Source: an uncultured Rhodothermaceae bacterium (GTDB lineage: Bacteria > Bacteroidota > Rhodothermia > Rhodothermales > Salinibacteraceae). Taken from it: a stretch of 39,224 nucleotides of DNA. Location: positions 1 through 39,224 of the forward strand of contig CAJXLX010000017.1 of the NCBI GenBank assembly GCA_913056335.1. The letters are read 5' to 3'. The notes under the pieces were generated by a model. The model did no database searches, was not told the origin of the DNA, and worked only from the letters and a program-made list of their open reading frames with translations. Every line of letters starts with the position of its first letter. The first letter of the stretch is position 1. The position numbers and the translations under genes were made by a program. This document shows positions 34,439 through 39,224 of the stretch, one piece after another.

Positions 34439-35383
34439 CTACACCGTCACGCCCTCACGGCTTTCCTTGAGCACCCGCGCCGAAGCCTGCAGACCCTCGT
34501 GCTCGCTTTCAGAGAGCTGCGGCGTCACGCGTCCGGCAATGCCGTGGCGGCCTACCACCGCAGGTAGGCTCAAGCACACGTCACGGATGCCGTACGCCCC
34601 ATTGGCGCGCACGCTCACCGGGAGCACGCTACGCTGATCCTCGACCACGGCCCGCACAATGCGCGCAATCACCACGCCAATAGCGGTGTCGGTGTGGCCC
34701 TTCCGCTCAATGATCTGATAGGCCGCATCACGCGCATTCTCAAAGAGCTGCTGCATCGCTGCTTTGTCGAAGGCAATGTCGTTAATTGGGCCTTCTTTGA
34801 TGCGTTGGTTGCCGATGGTCGCGTTGCTCCAGATGGGCACCTCCGAATCCCCGTGCTCGCCCAGAATGTAGGCGTGTACCGAGCGCGGATCGACACCGTA
34901 ATGACGGCCCAAGAGCGCCCGAAACCGCGCCGTATCCAGCAGCGTGCCCGTGCCAATGATGCGCTCAGCCGGACGCTCCGATAGCTCCTGCGTCACGTAC
35001 GTCAGCACGTCCACCGGATTCGTTGCCACCACGAGCATCGCATTGGGGGCGTGCTCGTCGAGTTGGGCCACGATCTGCTCAAAGATGCGCACGTTGCGCT
35101 CCAGCAGCTCCAGCCGCGTCTCATCTGGACTCTTCTGGCTGGCGCCTGCCGAGATCACGATCAGCTGCGCGTCGGCCATGTCGGCGTAGTCGCCTGCGCG
35201 GGCGGTTACGTTGCCCACCAGCATCTGGCCGTGCATCAGGTCCATCGCTTCGCCCTCGGCACGCTTGTGGTCCAGGTCGTTCAGAATGATTTCGCTGGCC
35301 AGGCGCTGGTTAAACAGGGCATACGCGGCGGCTTTGCCCACATTGCCGATGCCGACGATTCCAATAGTGCGCCGTTGAATCAT
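34439..35383 (-). CDS. L-lactate dehydrogenase-type 2-hydroxyacid dehydrogenase
   Basis: A 314-residue NAD-dependent LDH/MDH superfamily enzyme. The NAD fold starts TIGIVGIGNVGKAAAYAL (GxGxxG at 11-16). The substrate loop reads ISAGASQKSPDETRLELLERN, with Gln83 at the position that favours lactate (malate enzymes have Arg), followed by the conserved Arg90. NPVDVLTYV, GTGTLLDTARFR (conserved Arg) and the catalytic His177 in LGEHGDSEVPIW follow. It interconverts pyruvate and lactate with NADH. The ATG at 35383 is chosen, since an open frame up to 35428 adds 15 residues before the Rossmann strand. It stands alone and ends facing the rhomboid gene. Confidence 0.9.
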   Translation of the reverse strand: MIQRRTIGIVGIGNVGKAAAYALFNQRLASEIILNDLDHKRAEGEAMDLMHGQMLVGNVTARAGDYADMADAQLIVISAGASQKSPDETRLELLERNVRIFEQIVAQLDEHAPNAMLVVATNPVDVLTYVTQELSERPAERIIGTGTLLDTARFRALLGRHYGVDPRSVHAYILGEHGDSEVPIWSNATIGNQRIKEGPINDIAFDKAAMQQLFENARDAAYQIIERKGHTDTAIGVVIARIVRAVVEDQRSVLPVSVRANGAYGIRDVCLSLPAVVGRHGIAGRVTPQLSESEHEGLQASARVLKESREGVTV

Positions 35384-35476
35384 AGCGGGATACGAGGTTG
35401 AGTGCGAAAAACCAGCATTTCTATACACGCAGCACGCCCCCTGCGTATCCCTACCACGCTGTTTCCTGAAGCGCTT

Positions 35477-36013
35477 CTATACCGCCGAGGCAATGAAGAA
35501 CAAGGTAATCACAAACGTGACCACCATCACCAGCCCCACGGTGAACGCCCATGCGCCCGAGGTGCGGGCCGTGTGAAAGGGCACTTCGGCTTCGGCAGAC
35601 GACTCAGGCTGCCCGGTCTCCTTCTTCGCAGACGCAGCAGCTTCTTCCGATGCGGAGTCAGATGGACGCGTAGCATCTTCCGCCGAGCGGCCCGCAACGA
35701 ACGTGGCCGGATCGCTCCAGTCGCTTCCGCCCGCTTCCGCCCGCACGCGCCAATGCCACGTCGACCCGTCGATAGGCAACAGCCCCGACAGCTCCGTGAC
35801 CGTGGTGTCATCCACAGTAAAGTCAACGTGCAGCGTGTCAAACCCTTCACTGCGGCTGATCTGCAGGCGGTACGTGCCGGCGCCCGGATAGCTGCTCCAG
35901 TGGAACTCCGCCATGCGCCCATCAACGGTCTGTCCGTCAATCGGCGCTTGCGGACGCGGGGCCTGCGGCGATTTGGTGCGTGGGGCGGGACTGCTGGCTT
36001 CTATTTTGGGCAT
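35477..36013 (-). CDS. FN3-like protein with C-terminal membrane anchor
   Basis: A 178-residue protein. Residues 1-25 are Pro/Ala/Ser-rich. About 35-110 looks like a fibronectin type III fold: AEFHWSSYPGAGTYRLQISR and SGLLPIDGSTWHWRVRAEAG, with the Trp, Tyr and Leu core positions of such domains. A Ser/Ala/Glu linker (110-145) leads to a single membrane segment near the C-terminus (WAFTVGLVMVVTFVITLFFI). There is no signal peptide, so it may be tail-anchored. It lies 60 bases after ccoS on the same strand and could be co-transcribed with the cbb3 assembly genes. I do not know of an FN3 protein with a role in that pathway, so the function is open. Confidence 0.7.
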   Translation of the reverse strand: MPKIEASSPAPRTKSPQAPRPQAPIDGQTVDGRMAEFHWSSYPGAGTYRLQISRSEGFDTLHVDFTVDDTTVTELSGLLPIDGSTWHWRVRAEAGGSDWSDPATFVAGRSAEDATRPSDSASEEAAASAKKETGQPESSAEAEVPFHTARTSGAWAFTVGLVMVVTFVITLFFIASAV

Positions 36014-36073
36014 AATCAGGGTGCAAGATCAAGGTAGGGGGATGCGAAGGTCGGGCGCTCGCGCCACCACCGT

Positions 36074-36274
36074 TCACGAGCGTGGAGGCGGCGTCTCGTC
36101 GGTGCCAGGTTCATTCTTCGAGGTTGGGCCGGGTACATCATCCTCCATAAGGATGCGCATCGCGGGCGTTTCCACGTCGTCGTACTGCCCGTTGCGCACC
36201 GACCACACAAACGCGGCCACCCCGGAGCCGGCCAAAAGCAGCGCGAGCGGAACTAAGAGATACAATACGTTCAT
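36074..36274 (-). CDS. ccoS: cbb3-type cytochrome oxidase assembly protein CcoS
   Basis: A 66-residue protein with one N-terminal membrane helix ([20 protein letters not shown] followed by [13 protein letters not shown]). The helix ends in the W-x-V/A-x-x-G-Q-Y/F-D-D-x-E/D pattern that identifies CcoS. Then [12 protein letters not shown] gives the usual short tail with an extra Pro/Thr/Glu end. CcoS is needed to insert heme b and copper into the cbb3 oxidase catalytic subunit, working with CcoI and CcoH. It follows ccoI by 36 bases. Confidence 0.92.
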   Translation of the reverse strand: MNVLYLLVPLALLLAGSGVAAFVWSVRNGQYDDVETPAMRILMEDDVPGPTSKNEPGTDETPPPRS

Positions 36275-36310
36275 AGCAGTTCGTCTTGCTTGTATGGGGG
36301 AGCACAGCGC

Positions 36311-38914
36311 TCATCGTACAGCGGGCGCGGGGGCACGCTCGGTCAGACGCTCAGGAGCACGCTCGGCTCCATCGGGTGGCGAGTCACTTGGAGGGTGCTC
36401 AGTCTGCGGAAAGCTCTGCTGCATGATAGCCGCTGTCACGACTACGAGCGAGCTTACCGGCATGGCCACGGCTGCTACGAGCGGCCCCACCCAGCCCGCC
36501 ATGGCTACGGCCCCGCCTGCCAGGTTGTACGCCAGCGAGAACAGCAGCGTGCCCTTTATGACGCGCATTACGTGGGCCGATCCGGCAAACAGCGCATCCA
36601 GCGGCGCCAGGCCCTGCTGCGTGAGAAATACATCGGCCGCAACCAGGCTGGGCGTGGCGCCGCCATCGACTGCGATGCCGATTTCGGCCTGTTGCAGCGC
36701 GCCCGCATCGTTTACCCCATCGCCCACCATGGCTACGGTATGGCCTTCATTGCGAAGCGATTCAACCGCAGCGCGCTTGTCGGCAGGCGACACATGGCCG
36801 CAGGCGTCGTCGTGGGGCAGGTTGAGTTGGTCGGCCACGTGCTGCACCACGCGTGGATGATCGCCCGAGAGGATGAGCACGCGGTGCCCGGCATTGCGCC
36901 AGGACTGCACGAGCGCGGGGACTTCGGGACGCAGGCGATCGCCCAGGATGCACACGGCCTGTACCGTGCCATCTACGGCTACAGCAACCGGCGTGTGGCC
37001 CTCGGTGGCCGCGCGGTGGACGGCATCGCGGAGCCTGTCGGAGCAGGTAGCAGTGCTCTGTATCCAGTCGGGACGTCCTACGGCTACGCGGTGCGGCCCC
37101 ACGCACCCGGTAATGCCGCGTCCGGCGGTTTCGTGGACCTCCGTCGTTGCGAGATTTGGGCGGTGCGCAGCTGGGTATGCTGCGGAGAGGGCCTGTGCTA
37201 TTGGATGCGTGCTTTCGGCCTCCAGGCTTGCTGCGAGCCGCACGGCCGCGGCGTCGCCCTCTGTATCCAACAAAGACATGGTGCCTTCGGTGAGCGTACC
37301 GGTTTTGTCGAGCACGATGGTGTCGACGGTGGTGCACTGCTCCAGCGTGTGCTCGCTCTTGATGAAGATGCCGCGCTGGGCGGCTTGCCCGGTGGCTACA
37401 GCGAGCGCGAGGGGCGTGGCCATGCCGAGCGCGCACGGGCAGGTGATGACCAGCAGCGCTACGACATGGCGCGAGGCTTCTGCGGGCGCCCACACAAGCC
37501 AGAGCGCCGCGGTAATGATCGCCAGCGTAGCCACGCCGGCCACAAAGTAGCCCGTGAGGCGGTCGGCGATGTGAGCTACGCGAGCGGTGGTCGGCGCTTC
37601 CTCGCGCACCCACGCCAGCAGTTGCCCAATCGAAGACGCCTCGCCGGTGGCGGTGACGCGTACCGTGAGTGGTGTACTTAGGTTGGTGGCGCCGCCCGTC
37701 ACCGCGTCGCCGGGGGATACGGGCGTGGGCTCGTGCTCGCCGGTCAGCACGGCGTTATTGACAGAGGAGCGGCCCTCCACCACGATGCCATCCACCGGAA
37801 ACGCATCGCCGGGCCGCACGCGGACCTGGTCGCCGGGCTCCAGCGTGTCCACACGCACCGCCGAGACGCTGCCGTCGTCTCCCACCTGATGGGCCATCGT
37901 GGGCAGGAGCGAGAGCAGGCGGTCGCTGGCATCGCCCGCGAGTCGGCGGCTGCGCAGCTGCAGCCATCGGGCGGTGAGCACCGCGGCGATGAGCACGGTG
38001 ATGGAGTCAAACCATACCTCGCCGCGTCCGCTGACGGTGCCCCACACGCTATCCAGAAATCCGACCCCAATGCCGAGCGCGATGGGCACGTCCATGTGCA
38101 GGTGGCGGGCGGTGCCTTCCTGCCACGCCCACCGGATGCTCGACCATGCGCGCCGCACGAACTCGCTTCCGCCGTACAGCACTGAGGGCACGGCCAGCGC
38201 CATGCTGACCCAGTGGGCGGCGGTGTTCATCGTAGAGTCGACCGCGTCGAGTCCGGCGTAGAGGGCAAAGGCCAGGAGCATCACATTGCCTGCGAGCGCC
38301 CAGCAGATGCCCACCTTAAGCAGCAGGCGCCGCTCCTCGCTGGTGCGGTCGTTCTGCTGATCGCCCCGCAGCGGATGCACGCGGTACCCAAACTGCGCCA
38401 GCCAATCGGCCACGTCGGGCAGCGCTACGGTGCCGTCGCGCCACGCAAGGTGCAGGCGGGCACGAGGCAGGTCAAGGCGGGCATCAGTAATGCCGCCGAA
38501 TGCTTCGGTGAGGCGCTCCACGAGCCATACGCAGGCGGCGCAGTGCACGCCATCCACAAAGAGCGTGAGACGACGCGTGCCATCGTCGCGGACAGGCGCG
38601 TGCTCTTCCAAGAAGTCGTCGGTGCCCAGTTCAGCGTAGACGAGGTCGTCGGCGGGCTGCTGGGCGGGCTGCGGCTCGCGCTTCTGGCCTACGCCTGAGA
38701 GGCGGTAGTAGGTGCCGTCCATGCCCGCATCATGCAGGGTGTGATACACCGCCTGGCAGCCGGTGCAGCAGAAGGAAGGCCCATCGGGGGCTGCTTCGGG
38801 GTCGTACACCGGCGCCGTGCCCACAGGCAGTCCGCAATGCGCACAGGCGGTGTCGGGCGCTGGAGGCGCAGCCTGTGTATCTGGGATCGATGTAGGAGAA
38901 ACTGGAGCCGTCAT
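36311..38914 (-). CDS. ccoI: Copper-transporting P-type ATPase CcoI/FixI
   Basis: An 867-residue P1B ATPase that exports copper across the inner membrane for cbb3 oxidase assembly. The extra Cys-rich N-terminal domain of the CcoI branch is seen: CAHC (24-27) and FCCTGC (48-53). Then comes an HMA domain with HCAAC (124-128), about eight membrane helices, TGE (391-393), the transport motif C492-P-C494 in ITCPCALG, the phosphorylation site DKTGT (536-540) and GDGVND in the ATP-binding part. The ATG at 38914 is 8 bases after the ccoH stop; a longer start at 38998 overlaps ccoH and is less likely. The C-terminal tail is Glu/Pro-rich. Together with ccoH and ccoS it marks a cbb3 (microaerobic) oxidase operon whose structural genes must lie to the right, outside the window. 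Confidence 0.95.
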   Translation of the reverse strand: MTAPVSPTSIPDTQAAPPAPDTACAHCGLPVGTAPVYDPEAAPDGPSFCCTGCQAVYHTLHDAGMDGTYYRLSGVGQKREPQPAQQPADDLVYAELGTDDFLEEHAPVRDDGTRRLTLFVDGVHCAACVWLVERLTEAFGGITDARLDLPRARLHLAWRDGTVALPDVADWLAQFGYRVHPLRGDQQNDRTSEERRLLLKVGICWALAGNVMLLAFALYAGLDAVDSTMNTAAHWVSMALAVPSVLYGGSEFVRRAWSSIRWAWQEGTARHLHMDVPIALGIGVGFLDSVWGTVSGRGEVWFDSITVLIAAVLTARWLQLRSRRLAGDASDRLLSLLPTMAHQVGDDGSVSAVRVDTLEPGDQVRVRPGDAFPVDGIVVEGRSSVNNAVLTGEHEPTPVSPGDAVTGGATNLSTPLTVRVTATGEASSIGQLLAWVREEAPTTARVAHIADRLTGYFVAGVATLAIITAALWLVWAPAEASRHVVALLVITCPCALGMATPLALAVATGQAAQRGIFIKSEHTLEQCTTVDTIVLDKTGTLTEGTMSLLDTEGDAAAVRLAASLEAESTHPIAQALSAAYPAAHRPNLATTEVHETAGRGITGCVGPHRVAVGRPDWIQSTATCSDRLRDAVHRAATEGHTPVAVAVDGTVQAVCILGDRLRPEVPALVQSWRNAGHRVLILSGDHPRVVQHVADQLNLPHDDACGHVSPADKRAAVESLRNEGHTVAMVGDGVNDAGALQQAEIGIAVDGGATPSLVAADVFLTQQGLAPLDALFAGSAHVMRVIKGTLLFSLAYNLAGGAVAMAGWVGPLVAAVAMPVSSLVVVTAAIMQQSFPQTEHPPSDSPPDGAERAPERLTERAPAPAVR

Positions 38915-38922
38915 ATCCGCAC

Positions 38923-39224
38923 TTACTGGCCGCGTTCGAAGCGTAGCGTATGCTCGATGCGCGTTCCTGCTACCGTGCCGCGGACGGTCGCATCCCACAG
39001 CCCGTCGTTCAGGGTAGGCACGACTTGTTCGTAGGTGCCCGCGTCTGCTTCAGTGAGCGGTGCCTCAAAGAACGGGTCTTCGTGATGCGGCTGCCGCAGC
39101 GTGAGCATGCCCTCGTTTACAGAGACGGGCGCGTCCTGTGCATCTTTCAGCGTAATCTGCAGGCGCGGCGGCGTGTCGGCACTCCAGCGCACCGTGCTGT
39201 TCCAGTCGTCGGTGGTGTGGCGGG
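38923..39224 (-). CDS. ccoH: CcoH/FixH family protein, C-terminal part (partial)
   Basis: The frame enters from the right edge of the window and ends at the stop 38923-38925. The visible part is about 100 residues, beginning RHTTDDWNSTVRWSADTPPR, with a beta-sandwich pattern (RLQITLKDAQDAPV, TLRQPHHEDPFFEAPLTEAD, DGLWDATVRGTV). This matches the periplasmic C-terminal domain of FixH/CcoH. The N-terminal membrane helix lies beyond the window. FixH/CcoH is needed for stable cbb3 oxidase assembly together with CcoI, which follows on the same strand. Confidence 0.82.
   Translation of the reverse strand, partial: RHTTDDWNSTVRWSADTPPRLQITLKDAQDAPVSVNEGMLTLRQPHHEDPFFEAPLTEADAGTYEQVVPTLNDGLWDATVRGTVAGTRIEHTLRFERGQ

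Noticed and set aside
36290-37681. Open frame of 463 codons on the + strand
   Set aside because: It is antisense to ccoI, which has all P-type ATPase motifs. The + frame has none.

Overview
The window looks like a cloned or assembled piece of an uncultured, GC-rich, salt-adapted member of the Rhodothermota/Bacteroidota (Salinibacter-like). The evidence is a fused E1 alpha/beta 2-oxoacid dehydrogenase, a rhomboid with the C-terminal tail seen in Bacteroidota, acidic proteins (a TonB whose linker is almost all Asp/Glu/Pro), starts that mostly lack Shine-Dalgarno sequences, and a ccoH-ccoI-ccoS cluster. This is inferred from gene content and style, not from a marker gene. I see no rRNA, tRNA or CRISPR array.

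Layout. Bases 1 to about 400 carry the 3' end of etfB and the 5' end of a 4Fe-4S protein gene on the + strand. They differ in style from the rest and stop abruptly inside the Walker A codons of an oppositely oriented ABC transporter, so they look like a chimeric join. Bases 400-3430 hold the truncated ABC exporter and a GT8 glycosyltransferase, a surface-glycan neighbourhood that is more A/T-rich. Bases 3430-11240 are core metabolism: fabF, a DUF1648 membrane protein, a RimK-like ATP-grasp enzyme, the E1 dehydrogenase, tonB, serC and a DJ-1/PfpI protein. Bases 11250-20781 hold an orphan envelope protein divergent from a complete TetR-TolC-MFP-RND efflux operon. Its pump has about six extra membrane helices. 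A YfcC-type carrier follows.

Bases 22284-24776 are a decay zone. It contains a MITE-like palindromic element, a possible coding remnant, a DinB-family protein, and the fused remains of an SNF2-helicase/SWIM zinc-finger gene pair that has lost its middle. Bases 24777-28500 hold dut, a carotenoid oxygenase, a GT4 glycosyltransferase and an acidic orphan. Bases 28961-36013 hold a class A penicillin-binding protein, an LpxH-like phosphoesterase, two tandem rhomboid proteases, a lactate-dehydrogenase-type enzyme and an FN3-like membrane protein. The window ends in ccoS, ccoI and the 3' part of ccoH, which serve copper delivery and assembly of cbb3 oxidase.

Together these are mostly chromosomal envelope, lipid and respiration genes. 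I found no clear new defence or mobile system. The observations most worth following are the chimeric left end, the SNF2/SWIM deletion scar, the palindromic element and the enlarged RND pump.
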